From positions 620,001-684,000 of the forward strand of contig NZ_JAHPYF010000001.1 in assembly GCF_019041915.1 (NCBI RefSeq): a stretch of 64,000 nt of DNA, written 5' to 3'. The notes under the pieces were generated by a model. The model searched no databases, was not told the DNA's origin, and worked only from the letters and a program-made list of their open reading frames with translations. This document shows positions 16,442-23,599 of this stretch, one piece after another; the first letter of the stretch is position 1, and every line of letters begins with the position of its first letter. Source of the DNA: Collinsella sp. MSK.8.10. GTDB lineage: Bacteria; Actinomycetota; Coriobacteriia; Coriobacteriales; Coriobacteriaceae. A program made the translations under genes and the position numbers.

Positions 16442-17440
16442 TTATTCCTCGACCGACGTGAGCACCATGACGGCACGCGTGTTGCTCAGCGATAACGAAC
16501 GACAGGTAACAAGCGTTACGACCTTGGTTGCCGAGGCGGCGCGATCGGTGGCATCGCTCGCCACGGCAGAGGCACCGTCGAGCATCTCGGACAGGTAGTT
16601 CCTGAGCCCGTCGTCGCCCTCAAAATTGGGCGTGCGCGCCTTGGCATACGTGTCCTCGACAACTTTGGTCGCCAGTGGTCGCAGCTTATACGTAGCATCC
16701 CGTGTGATGTAATACACGAACTCGATGCTATCGAACGTCGCCTGGTCGGTGGTGTCCGAAATCACATTGAACATCGATCCGTCGTTCATATGGTGGCCGT
16801 AAATCGTGGTCTGCTGGTCGACCATTCCCGGCGCGGTGTCATCGCTATCCAGGAAAATGGCCCCAGATGCATTGGCCGTACCGTCGAACAGTGTGTTGAG
16901 GTATTTGGAGTTGTTGTTGGTCTGCACCACGGGATAGTTGATGTTGGTTCCCGGCACATAAATCCAACCCACAATCTCGGGGTTTGTCTGAGCAAGCGCA
17001 TCGAAGTCGATAATCGGCACGCCGCTGGCGTCCTTATCGCTTATATATTGCTTCTCGATTTTCTGATACGAATCGCTCGCCTGCTTATAGCCAATCTGGG
17101 CATTGATAAAGATGGCAGCGGCGGCAACAATCAGACCGATGCCCACGATGATGAGCAGAATAGGAATGATGGAGCGGCGCTTTTTACGCGGCGGCTCGGT
17201 GTAATCCGACGGCGTGGCATGCGATGAAGACCGGGGCGGCTTCTTAGCGGTGCTATAAGATGAAGGTCGATATGCGGCCGGCGCGTCCTGTCGACGATGC
17301 GTCGCCGGTGTCACGGGGCGCGGCGCGCGCGGCTGCTGAGGAGAGGATGCCCGACCCTGCTGTGCCACATGGGCAGCACCCGGCTTCGACGGATCGGGAA
17401 TCTGAGAAGCCTTGAATCGTTTTCCCTGATAGTCGGACAT
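16442..17440 (-). CDS. class B sortase
   Basis: 332-residue membrane transpeptidase. A Pro/Ser-rich cytoplasmic stretch of about 110 residues is followed by one helix (SIIPILLIIVGIGLIVAAAA). The sortase barrel then runs from NPEIVGWIYVPGTNINYPVVQ with the catalytic His in TTIYGHHMND, Cys in VVTLVTC and Arg in SNTRAVMVL. The order and spacing fit class B, the class used for heme-uptake or pilus-associated anchoring. The frame extends to 17536, but ATG at 17440 has AAGGAG upstream. Possible substrates are the LPEAG and IPSTG proteins at 41-47 kb, an inference. It lies directly downstream of purE on the same strand. Confidence 0.88.
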   Translation of the reverse strand: MSDYQGKRFKASQIPDPSKPGAAHVAQQGRASSPQQPRAPRPVTPATHRRQDAPAAYRPSSYSTAKKPPRSSSHATPSDYTEPPRKKRRSIIPILLIIVGIGLIVAAAAIFINAQIGYKQASDSYQKIEKQYISDKDASGVPIIDFDALAQTNPEIVGWIYVPGTNINYPVVQTNNNSKYLNTLFDGTANASGAIFLDSDDTAPGMVDQQTTIYGHHMNDGSMFNVISDTTDQATFDSIEFVYYITRDATYKLRPLATKVVEDTYAKARTPNFEGDDGLRNYLSEMLDGASAVASDATDRAASATKVVTLVTCRSLSLSNTRAVMVLTSVEE

Positions 17441-17475
17441 GGCTCTCCTTATACTGCGGTGAAACGGCGGAACGC

Positions 17476-17940
17476 CTAGGCGTCGGCCATCTCCTGCTTC
17501 ATCTTCTCGATAACCTTGCGGTACTCGGGGTCGCATGCGCCCAGAATCTGCGTGGCGTAAATGGCGGCGTTCTTGGCGCCGTTGATGGCAACGCAGGCCA
17601 CGGGCACGCCCGAAGGCATCTGCACCATCGACAGCAGCGAATCCATGCCGCCCAGGTCACTCGTCTTCATAGGCACACCGATGACCGGCAGCGGCGTAAA
17701 GGCAGCCACGACACCACCCAGGTGAGCGGCCTTGCCGGCGGCGGCGATAATCACCTTGATGCCGCGATCGGCGGCAGTCGAAGCCCACTCGTGGACCTTC
17801 GCCGGTGTGCGGTGTGCGCTCGCAATGACAAGCTCATAGGGCACGCCCAGCGCCTCGAGCTCGGCGGTGCAACCTTCCATAACGCCCAGATCGGACTTGG
17901 AACCCATGATGATCCCGACGACCGGCTTTTGATCTGCCAT
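17476..17940 (-). CDS. purE: N5-carboxyaminoimidazole ribonucleotide mutase
   Basis: Converts N5-CAIR to CAIR in purine synthesis. The 154 residues contain GIIMGSKSDLGVMEG near residue 11, the SAHRTPAKVHEWA segment with the catalytic His, and AGKAAHLGGVVAAFTPLPVIGVP. This is the class I pattern, which normally needs PurK; purK is not in the window. ATG at 17940 is preceded by AGGAGG nine bases away. A TTG two codons earlier is less likely. Confidence 0.93.
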   Translation of the reverse strand: MADQKPVVGIIMGSKSDLGVMEGCTAELEALGVPYELVIASAHRTPAKVHEWASTAADRGIKVIIAAAGKAAHLGGVVAAFTPLPVIGVPMKTSDLGGMDSLLSMVQMPSGVPVACVAINGAKNAAIYATQILGACDPEYRKVIEKMKQEMADA

Positions 17941-18211
17941 AAACAAAGACCTCCTGTTGAGAGCGGCGACGCGGCGGATCCGCGACCCTTAACTACTGAG
18001 AGTAGTATAGCTGCTCCCGTCCCTGCGGTCTGCGAGTGCCCCGCGGCGGTCTGGTGTTTTCATCTTCACTCCGGTTGCTTCGCAAAGTCGTTCAGATAAA
18101 GCCTGGCCCGCCCGCGAAGCGCCCTGCGACCTACCGGGAATTGCTATGACGTACGTTTGCTGATGAATTGGAAGGAAAGGTCAACGGAGGCTGAAGGCAA
18201 TTGGTTCAGCG
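17941..18211. other. non-coding gap between purE and the toxin-antitoxin unit
   Basis: Apart from the toxin-antitoxin terminator at its right end, I see no gene, RNA or repeat here. A TATACT on the minus strand near 18003 could be the purE -10 element, but no matching -35 was found. Confidence 0.4.
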
Positions 18212-18241
18212 AAAAACCCTGACGAATCTAATTCGTCAGGG
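18212..18241 (-). terminator. terminator of the toxin-antitoxin operon
   Basis: CCCTGACGAAT and ATTCGTCAGGG form a perfect 11-bp stem with a three-base loop, followed on the minus strand by TTTTT. It lies 36 bp beyond the toxin stop. Confidence 0.8.
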
Positions 18242-18276
18242 CCCCACCAACACTCACTCGTCGTTCATCATTAAAG

Positions 18277-18627
18277 CTAGATATTCTCTTCCGCCCATTT
18301 CTCGAAATCGAGTTCTCGTCTCTGAGCAGTTCGGTAGACTTCCATGTCTTCGCGAGCGCCTACCACTACGATGGCCATCTTTTCTTTAATTCTGATGAGG
18401 CGGTACACGATTCGAATGCCACTTCCCCTGAGCTTGATCTTCATAAAGCCAGTCAAATCCGTACCTGCCTTGTTTCCAAGAGGCTTGCCGAATCCACCTT
18501 CGTTCTGCGGCAATGGGTTCGTTCTGATTTTTTCTATAGCCTTAAGGACGATCTTTCGTTGGGAGCCGTCCAGACGCTTAATATCCTTGAGAGCATCCGG
18601 GTAGAAAGCGACTTCGTACCCACTCAT
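18277..18627 (-). CDS. RelE/ParE-superfamily toxin
   Basis: 116-residue toxin of the RelE/ParE fold: EVAFYPDALKDIKRLDGSQRKIVLKAIEKI forms the two N-terminal helices. GKPLGNKAGTDLTGFMKIKLRGSGIRIVYRL is the central sheet with its basic residues, and a valine-rich strand (AIVVVGAREDMEVY) ends the core. RelE-type members cleave mRNA on the ribosome and ParE-type members poison gyrase; the sequence does not settle which applies. Its ATG overlaps the antitoxin stop (ATGA), so the pair is co-translated. Confidence 0.85.
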   Translation of the reverse strand: MSGYEVAFYPDALKDIKRLDGSQRKIVLKAIEKIRTNPLPQNEGGFGKPLGNKAGTDLTGFMKIKLRGSGIRIVYRLIRIKEKMAIVVVGAREDMEVYRTAQRRELDFEKWAEENI

Positions 18628-18944
18628 TCAAACTCGACCTCATCCATCTGATCGAGTTCGTCCTGGCTCACACCCAGCTCTTCCATAACATCAGACAGGG
18701 AAACAAGCGCATCGTCACTTGCCACAGCCATTCTCTTAAGCGCCAACGTTAACAAGGTGAGGTCCTCCTCCGCTTGCTTCGCTTCCCTATATTCATCGGG
18801 TGTCACAATCACAAACGCTGGCTTGTTGTGTTTGAGAACCACAACAGGATTGTCGTCCCCAACCTTCGAAAATGCAGCCGAGCCCTTACCGTGGCTGAAA
18901 TCGCTAATTGGAACAAGGTTGTCGAGCATCTGCAAAGCAGGCAT
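18624..18944 (-). CDS. Phd/YefM-type antitoxin
   Basis: 106-residue partner of the toxin. The N-terminal half is Phd-like: a short DNA-binding part with VPISDFSHGKGSAAFSKVGDDNPVVVLKHNKPAFVIVTPDEY. The acidic C-terminal half (SDVMEELGVSQDELDQMDEVEFE) would wrap the toxin. A palindrome 12 bp upstream of the start is the likely autoregulatory operator. TAGGAGG precedes the ATG. Confidence 0.85.
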   Translation of the reverse strand: MPALQMLDNLVPISDFSHGKGSAAFSKVGDDNPVVVLKHNKPAFVIVTPDEYREAKQAEEDLTLLTLALKRMAVASDDALVSLSDVMEELGVSQDELDQMDEVEFE

Positions 18945-18956
18945 ACATACCTCCTA

Positions 18957-18984
18957 AAAATGAATTCTTTTTCGAATTCATTTT
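18957..18984. promoter_or_regulatory. palindromic operator of the toxin-antitoxin operon
   Basis: AAAATGAATTC (18957-18967) and GAATTCATTTT (18974-18984) are perfect 11-bp inverted arms with a six-base spacer. The site lies just upstream of the antitoxin, where Phd/YefM proteins usually bind to repress their own operon. Confidence 0.65.
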
Positions 18985-19160
18985 ATCATTCTTTTTTGCT
19001 ATATTGTACCGCGCAACCGAAACAACCTTTTAGAATACGAATCCGAGCTTAGAATGACTGTTGGCCCTCGCACCGCCCTTGCCTCTTTTATTACGTCAAG
19101 TGGTATACAGCGAAGCAAAATGGCGATCTAAAGTGCGCGGCACTCGCCTCGCATCGCTAC

Positions 19161-19199
19161 AAAAAACAAACTGCTCCCCACCCACTCGGGCAAGGAGCA
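19161..19199 (-). terminator. terminator of the esterase gene
   Basis: On the minus strand TGCTCC pairs with GGAGCA around a GC-rich loop that contains a smaller GCCC/GGGT pair, followed by AGTTTGTTTTTT. The rest of the 331-bp gap (18985-19160 and 19200-19275) holds nothing I can name. Confidence 0.6.
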
Positions 19200-19275
19200 A
19201 GCCTCATTTTTAATCAGACTGAGAACCACGAATGCAGAAACACAGGCGACTTCAGTCCCTTATCGCCGAGAGACG

Positions 19276-20343
19276 TTATTGTGCAGCCATTTCTTTAAGC
19301 TTCTCAGCCATCAACAAACACACGTCTTCCGATTGCGGGTACACGCCAAAATGATCGAAGAAACCATGGTCACATCCGGCATATTCGATGACCTCGACAT
19401 CGATTCCTGAAGACCGTAATTTTGTAGCCCATTTTTCATCGGGGATACGAAGCGGATCGTATTCGGATGTCACGATAGTCACCGGGGGGAAATCAGTGCA
19501 GTCCTCAAGCATTAGCGCAGAAATCAACGGGTCATGAGGAGACATTTTTCCGTGTGCACAAAGTTCGACCATCGGGCCGTCCGAATCGCGAAGATGGTCG
19601 ATGCGAAAACGCGCAACGTCCTCTTGATCGGCTATCGCAGGAAAATCCTCATATCCCTCGCCCTGTTCGCCCGCAAGGTCGACTTCAGGATAGATTTCGA
19701 AGGCGTGGGCTACAGCTCCAGCACCCCTGAGCTGAACACACGCATTAGTAAGGCTTCCTCCCGCAGAGTCGCCGGCGACCATTATTTTATGAGGATCGAT
19801 TCCGAGATCCCCGGCATGCTCGCGCACATAATCAAGAGCAAGAACGCAATCCTCGATCTGCCCGGGAAATGCCGTCTCCGGCGCCAAGCGGTATTCCGGA
19901 TAAACCACCACTGCACCAGACTTTTCGGCGATGAACTCGAGCTGATGTTCAAATTGCAGAACATTCCCCGCCATAAACGCGCCGCCATGCAGGTAAACTA
20001 GCGCTGGACTTGCCTCCTTATGATTTGGTGGCGTCCAGACGAATAAATCTATATAGCGATCGGCTGCCTCCATGAGGACCTCATCGCGCTGAACCTCACC
20101 ATCGAGTAGGCGGTATGTCGGCTTATCCGGGCGATGACGCATTCCAATAAGGCTCGTCCAGCTCGGAGACATGCTAACATTCCGCATCTTCTTGCGGGAT
20201 ACCTCGAGAATTCGTGGGTCAAGCACATGCTCTCTTTCATCATCAGGAACCGGACGAATTTGAACCTCGAGTCCCCTCTTCTCGGTTATAAACGAGCGAC
20301 CGGAGATGGCGCCAATCAACGCCTCGTCGTATTGTCTGCCCAT
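19276..20343 (-). CDS. alpha/beta hydrolase, HSL-type esterase
   Basis: 355-residue serine hydrolase of the hormone-sensitive-lipase family. The oxyanion-hole HGG is in LVYLHGGAFMAGN. The nucleophile is Ser of GDSAGG near residue 194, the acid is Asp in TSEYDPLRIPDE, and the base is His in GCDHGFFDHFG. There is no signal peptide, so it is cytosolic. It is divergent from the GntR regulator and next to a sugar PTS. De-esterifying an acylated sugar or glycoside taken up by that PTS is a reasonable but unproven role. Base use is less GC-rich than in the core genes. Confidence 0.85.
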   Translation of the reverse strand: MGRQYDEALIGAISGRSFITEKRGLEVQIRPVPDDEREHVLDPRILEVSRKKMRNVSMSPSWTSLIGMRHRPDKPTYRLLDGEVQRDEVLMEAADRYIDLFVWTPPNHKEASPALVYLHGGAFMAGNVLQFEHQLEFIAEKSGAVVVYPEYRLAPETAFPGQIEDCVLALDYVREHAGDLGIDPHKIMVAGDSAGGSLTNACVQLRGAGAVAHAFEIYPEVDLAGEQGEGYEDFPAIADQEDVARFRIDHLRDSDGPMVELCAHGKMSPHDPLISALMLEDCTDFPPVTIVTSEYDPLRIPDEKWATKLRSSGIDVEVIEYAGCDHGFFDHFGVYPQSEDVCLLMAEKLKEMAAQ

Positions 20344-20424
20344 CTTAAATCCCCTCTCGGCGATAACGCCAAATCGATATTTCCATAACTTTTGAGATAA
20401 CGGCTTATGATGTCCTCAGTTGTC

Positions 20425-20438
20425 GTATATCTATGTAC
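20425..20438. promoter_or_regulatory. candidate regulator half-palindrome upstream of gntR
   Basis: GTATATCTATGTAC is symmetric at 10 of 14 positions and lies in the divergent region between the esterase and the GntR gene, where an autoregulatory site would be expected. It is weak on its own. Confidence 0.25.
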
Positions 20439-20467
20439 TAAAGAAACTGAAGACCAAGGGGTCCACC

Positions 20468-21223
20468 ATGCCTGCAGCAAAAGACGAGCTCACTCAGCCA
20501 GAGCTTCTCTATCAGACCGTTGAAAACGATATCCTCAAGAAAATAGTTTCTGGCGAACTCCCCGGCGGCAGTCAGATTCCCACCGAAACCGAGCTTTGCA
20601 AGCAATACAAAGTAAGCAGGATCACCGTAAGACGCGCCGTACAGAATCTCATTGACCAAAACTTGCTCTACCGCCTGCGAGGCAAGGGGACATTCGTAAA
20701 CCCATCGAAGCTCACCCTGAAACGAGGAACAAGCACCATTTTCAATTTGAGCTCCGACCCCCAATACGGCGATAAAACAACCAAGTCCATCTTGGAAACA
20801 GGCTTGATCAAGGCTGATGCCCACATTGCACGGGAGCTCAAAATTGACAACGGAACCGTAGTGCAACGAGTTGCGCGCTTGGTTTATATCGAAAATGCCC
20901 CCTGCGCCATCGACACCATTTATGCAACGCAGGGCACTCTACCCGGACTACTGGAGCTTCTCACAGACAATGCCAGTCTTTTCGACCTGATCGCCAACCA
21001 TTACAGCATCGCAACCGGTATTGAGAAACTCAAAATCACCGCAGGAATAGCGGGGCTCCAAGAAGCAAACCTTCTCGGTTATATCGTTGGAGCCCCCGTG
21101 AGCGTTGTCGAGCACGTCACATATGCCTGCAATGAAATGCCGCTCCACTATTCGAAAACCGTTTGGCGAGCAGACGCATCGTCCTTCGAGTTCAGCATCT
21201 CAAAAGATGGACGCCTTCTCTAG
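20468..21223 (+). CDS. GntR-family (HutC/UTRA type) transcriptional regulator
   Basis: 251-residue one-component regulator. The winged helix spans residues 10-75 with GSQIPTETELCKQYKVSRITVRRAVQNLIDQNLLYRLRGKGTFV. The C-terminal ligand domain is UTRA-like (VVQRVARLVYIENAPCAID and VEHVTYACNEMPLHYSKTVW), which commonly senses sugars or their phosphates. It is flanked by the esterase (divergent) and the PTS genes (convergent), so it probably controls both. Its stop TAG overlaps the stop of the PTS IID gene on the other strand within CTAG. Confidence 0.9.
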   Translation: MPAAKDELTQPELLYQTVENDILKKIVSGELPGGSQIPTETELCKQYKVSRITVRRAVQNLIDQNLLYRLRGKGTFVNPSKLTLKRGTSTIFNLSSDPQYGDKTTKSILETGLIKADAHIARELKIDNGTVVQRVARLVYIENAPCAIDTIYATQGTLPGLLELLTDNASLFDLIANHYSIATGIEKLKITAGIAGLQEANLLGYIVGAPVSVVEHVTYACNEMPLHYSKTVWRADASSFEFSISKDGRLL

Positions 21224-22080
21224 CCCAAAATCCCCAGGACGCCGAGCACAATACCCGCAGCGAGAATGCCCACAATCTGCCAAATAATTTTGACCTGTTT
21301 CTTATTGCAAAGACACATGATCCCGAACGCGCAGAGCGGCAAAAGAGCCGGGAATATCCCATCGAGCGTTTCCTGCAACTTAAACGCGGTGTCGCCGAAG
21401 TTAAGAGCGAGCGGAGTGGTAACTGCAACGGTGGTCGCCACCATTCCACCAACTACCATTAGTCCCACAATCGCCAGGCCGGACGTAACTTTGTGCATTA
21501 CATCAGAATCGTTCAGCTTCGAAATCATGCCACTGCCAAGCGAATAACCATACTGAAGCCCAAACCAGCGGATCAGGATCGTTGGGACATTATAAAGAAG
21601 CAGGAACAGGATTGGGCCGAGCAGACTGCCCGAAAGGCAAAGTCCTGTCACAACGCCCGTCGCAATCATGCGAAGCGTACTGGCAATCAGTGAATCTCCA
21701 ATACCGGAAAGCGGAGCCATAAGCGATGCTTTCATGGCGTTAATTGAGGCGGTGTCAAAGTCCTGATTGTTGGCGTTCTCCTCCTCCATGGAGGCCACAA
21801 TGCCGGCGACCAGAGGATTAAACGTAACTTGAATATTGTAGAACTCAAGATGACGCTTATATGCCTCGATCCGGTCTTCAGGCTTATCGTATAACCGCTT
21901 GATTACCGGAATCATGTCGTAGCAGAAACCAACGTTCATTTGTCGGTCAAAGCTCCACATGATGTTGAGTGGAAAGCTGCGCCAAAATAACGCCTTTAAG
22001 TCTTTCTTGGTTATTCTCTTATCGGTCGATTTATTTGACTCCGGCGAGAGCTCAAGAACATCATTAGAATTCGTTGTCAT
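21220..22080 (-). CDS. PTS mannose/fructose/sorbose family, IID component
   Basis: 286-residue membrane subunit of a mannose-class PTS permease. ITKKDLKALFWRSFPLNIMWSFDRQMNVGFCYDMIPVIKRLY opens the family domain, with LSGIGDSLIASTLRMIATGV in the core and hydrophobic segments at the C-terminus. The frame extends to 22146, but ATG at 22080 has AAGGAGG just upstream and overlaps the IIC stop by 17 bp. With IIC it forms the transport channel; the sugar is unknown. Confidence 0.9.
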   Translation of the reverse strand: MTTNSNDVLELSPESNKSTDKRITKKDLKALFWRSFPLNIMWSFDRQMNVGFCYDMIPVIKRLYDKPEDRIEAYKRHLEFYNIQVTFNPLVAGIVASMEEENANNQDFDTASINAMKASLMAPLSGIGDSLIASTLRMIATGVVTGLCLSGSLLGPILFLLLYNVPTILIRWFGLQYGYSLGSGMISKLNDSDVMHKVTSGLAIVGLMVVGGMVATTVAVTTPLALNFGDTAFKLQETLDGIFPALLPLCAFGIMCLCNKKQVKIIWQIVGILAAGIVLGVLGILG

Positions 22081-22840
22081 CGTCAACCTCCTTAGCGACC
22101 GCCGCACTGGCAGGCATAAAAATGTGAGCCATATTGAGAATCCCAATCAGGATCAGCGAAAACGCCACGATACCGATCGTCGGAATGTTTAGATAGGCAC
22201 TCAGCAAGAAGCCTCCAAAGAATAGGAAGCTCAGCTCCTTGGTGGACAGGATTGACATAAGCTGCGCAAATCCAAGCGCGGGCAGAATACCCGTTGCGAT
22301 CGTAAGCCCATTCGTAAGCCAATCAGGAATGGCGTCAATCAGTGCCTGAACAGCATCATTTCCAACGTAAAAAGCCACGCCGCAAATCAAGCCAAGCGCA
22401 ATGATGTAGAGAATTCCATTGGTCCACATAGCGGCTGCAATCGTTTTGGGGTCGTCTTTTTCGGCACCACGATCAGCCCAGACAGCCATAGGAGGCGTAA
22501 CAACGCTATACATAAGGCTGTCAAACATGCCGGCAAGCACCGCAGTGGGCATAGCAATAGTCAGAGCGGTCTCGGGACCCGCACCCATAGTAATCGCAAA
22601 GGCTGTTCCCAAAACTGAACCAACAATTACGTTGGGCGGCACGGCAGCACCAACCTGCCAGACCCCCATAAACGCGAGTTCGAGCTGGAAACCAACAATA
22701 ACGCCAGTCGGAATATCACCCAAAAAAATACCGACGATCGCTCCGAGGACAATCGGCCGCTCGACCATCGCAGTACCGAGTAAATAATCCGATTGACCTA
22801 TCGCAGCGGCAAGACCAACCAGAAAAGCCTGAAGCAGCAT
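22064..22840 (-). CDS. PTS mannose/fructose/sorbose family, IIC component
   Basis: 258-residue membrane subunit. It starts MLLQAFLVGLAAAIGQSDYLLGTAMVERPIVLGAIVGIFLGD and continues with the typical IIC motif GVIVGFQLELAFMGVWQVGAAVPPN. Later segments (IYIIALGLICGVAFYVGN, SFLFFGGFLLSAYLNIP) are membrane helices. It lies 14 bp downstream of IIB and overlaps IID, so the three form one leftward operon. Confidence 0.92.
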   Translation of the reverse strand: MLLQAFLVGLAAAIGQSDYLLGTAMVERPIVLGAIVGIFLGDIPTGVIVGFQLELAFMGVWQVGAAVPPNVIVGSVLGTAFAITMGAGPETALTIAMPTAVLAGMFDSLMYSVVTPPMAVWADRGAEKDDPKTIAAAMWTNGILYIIALGLICGVAFYVGNDAVQALIDAIPDWLTNGLTIATGILPALGFAQLMSILSTKELSFLFFGGFLLSAYLNIPTIGIVAFSLILIGILNMAHIFMPASAAVAKEVDDDNEF

Positions 22841-22854
22841 ATTTCTCCCTCTTC

Positions 22855-23331
22855 CTACAAATCAAAACTTGTTACGATGCGTTTTTTCTCGCTAGCAACC
22901 TGCCTTACCTCGAACTCGATTCCATCAGCCATGGCTTTCTTAATTTCATTAATATCGGATTGGGAAAGGCGCACAGCAGGGCCAAGCTCCTTTACGCTAT
23001 CCCCCAACGGTCGAGCGCCGCCTAAATTCACAGACGTTATTTTTGGACACGCACGCGCAACTTCACAGGCGTCATGTACATTTCCCGCAACAACAATTAG
23101 CTCGTATTTATCCACCGCGCTTCCGTTAAGGGCCACGATGGAATCTTCTACACTTTTGACAACCAATTTGGCATCAGCGGGTTTTGCAATTCGCAGTGCT
23201 TGAATTCGCTCTTTGCTTGCGGCGTACTCATCTGAAACCACAAGAATAGCGTTTGCTTCAAGCGTTGGATACCAAGAGAACACGGTCTGCCCATGCACTA
23301 ACCGGCTATCGACGCGACACAGTTTAATCAT
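22855..23331 (-). CDS. PTS mannose/fructose/sorbose family, IIB component
   Basis: 158-residue cytosolic phosphotransfer subunit. The phospho-accepting His lies in LCRVDSRLVHGQTVFSW near residue 13, matching R-x-D-x-R-L-x-H-G-Q. The usual GPAVRLSQSDINEIKKAMADGIEFEVRQV end is present. ATG at 23331 is chosen because AAAGGGG precedes it and the family starts MI-x-x-x-R-V-D. An upstream frame to 23385 would run into a palindrome. A mannose-type EIIA is not found in this operon or in the window. Confidence 0.9.
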   Translation of the reverse strand: MIKLCRVDSRLVHGQTVFSWYPTLEANAILVVSDEYAASKERIQALRIAKPADAKLVVKSVEDSIVALNGSAVDKYELIVVAGNVHDACEVARACPKITSVNLGGARPLGDSVKELGPAVRLSQSDINEIKKAMADGIEFEVRQVASEKKRIVTSFDL

Positions 23332-23376
23332 TTTGCCCCTTTCTCGACTTGAACACAGACAATCATCCTTGACTGC

Positions 23377-23414
23377 TAATGGCATATTACGTCATATGAC
23401 GTAATATGCCATTA
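23377..23414. promoter_or_regulatory. 38-bp perfect palindrome, probable operator of the PTS operon
   Basis: The 38 bases centred on CATATG at 23393-23398 read the same on both strands; the left half contains TAATGGCATATTACGT. It lies 46 bp upstream of the IIB start. This is a natural position for the adjacent GntR regulator to bind as a dimer of dimers, though a hairpin in the leader RNA is also possible. Confidence 0.6.
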
Positions 23415-23501
23415 CATAATATCTTGAACGGTTGAATATCACCGCTAAATGGTATTTATCTCTAAAAACAGGAGGTGCAATCCGTCTAGACACAGTGCGT
23501 C

Positions 23502-23583
23502 GGGGCGAGAGGGGCCGAGTTTCCTCCTGAGCGACTCTGCTTGCAGCCGGAGCGAAAGGGGGAAACTCGGCCCCTCCCGCCCC
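23502..23583. repeat. long GC-rich hairpin at the end of carB
   Basis: 23-base arms at 23502-23524 and 23561-23583 pair in 22 of 23 positions (GGGGCGAGAGGGGCCGAGTT and three more bases). It lies 17 bp beyond the carB stop. It has the same design as the long hairpins at 4832-4939 and 51924-52055. There is no strong T run. Confidence 0.7.
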
Positions 23584-23599
23584 GGCCGGACAGCTCGAC

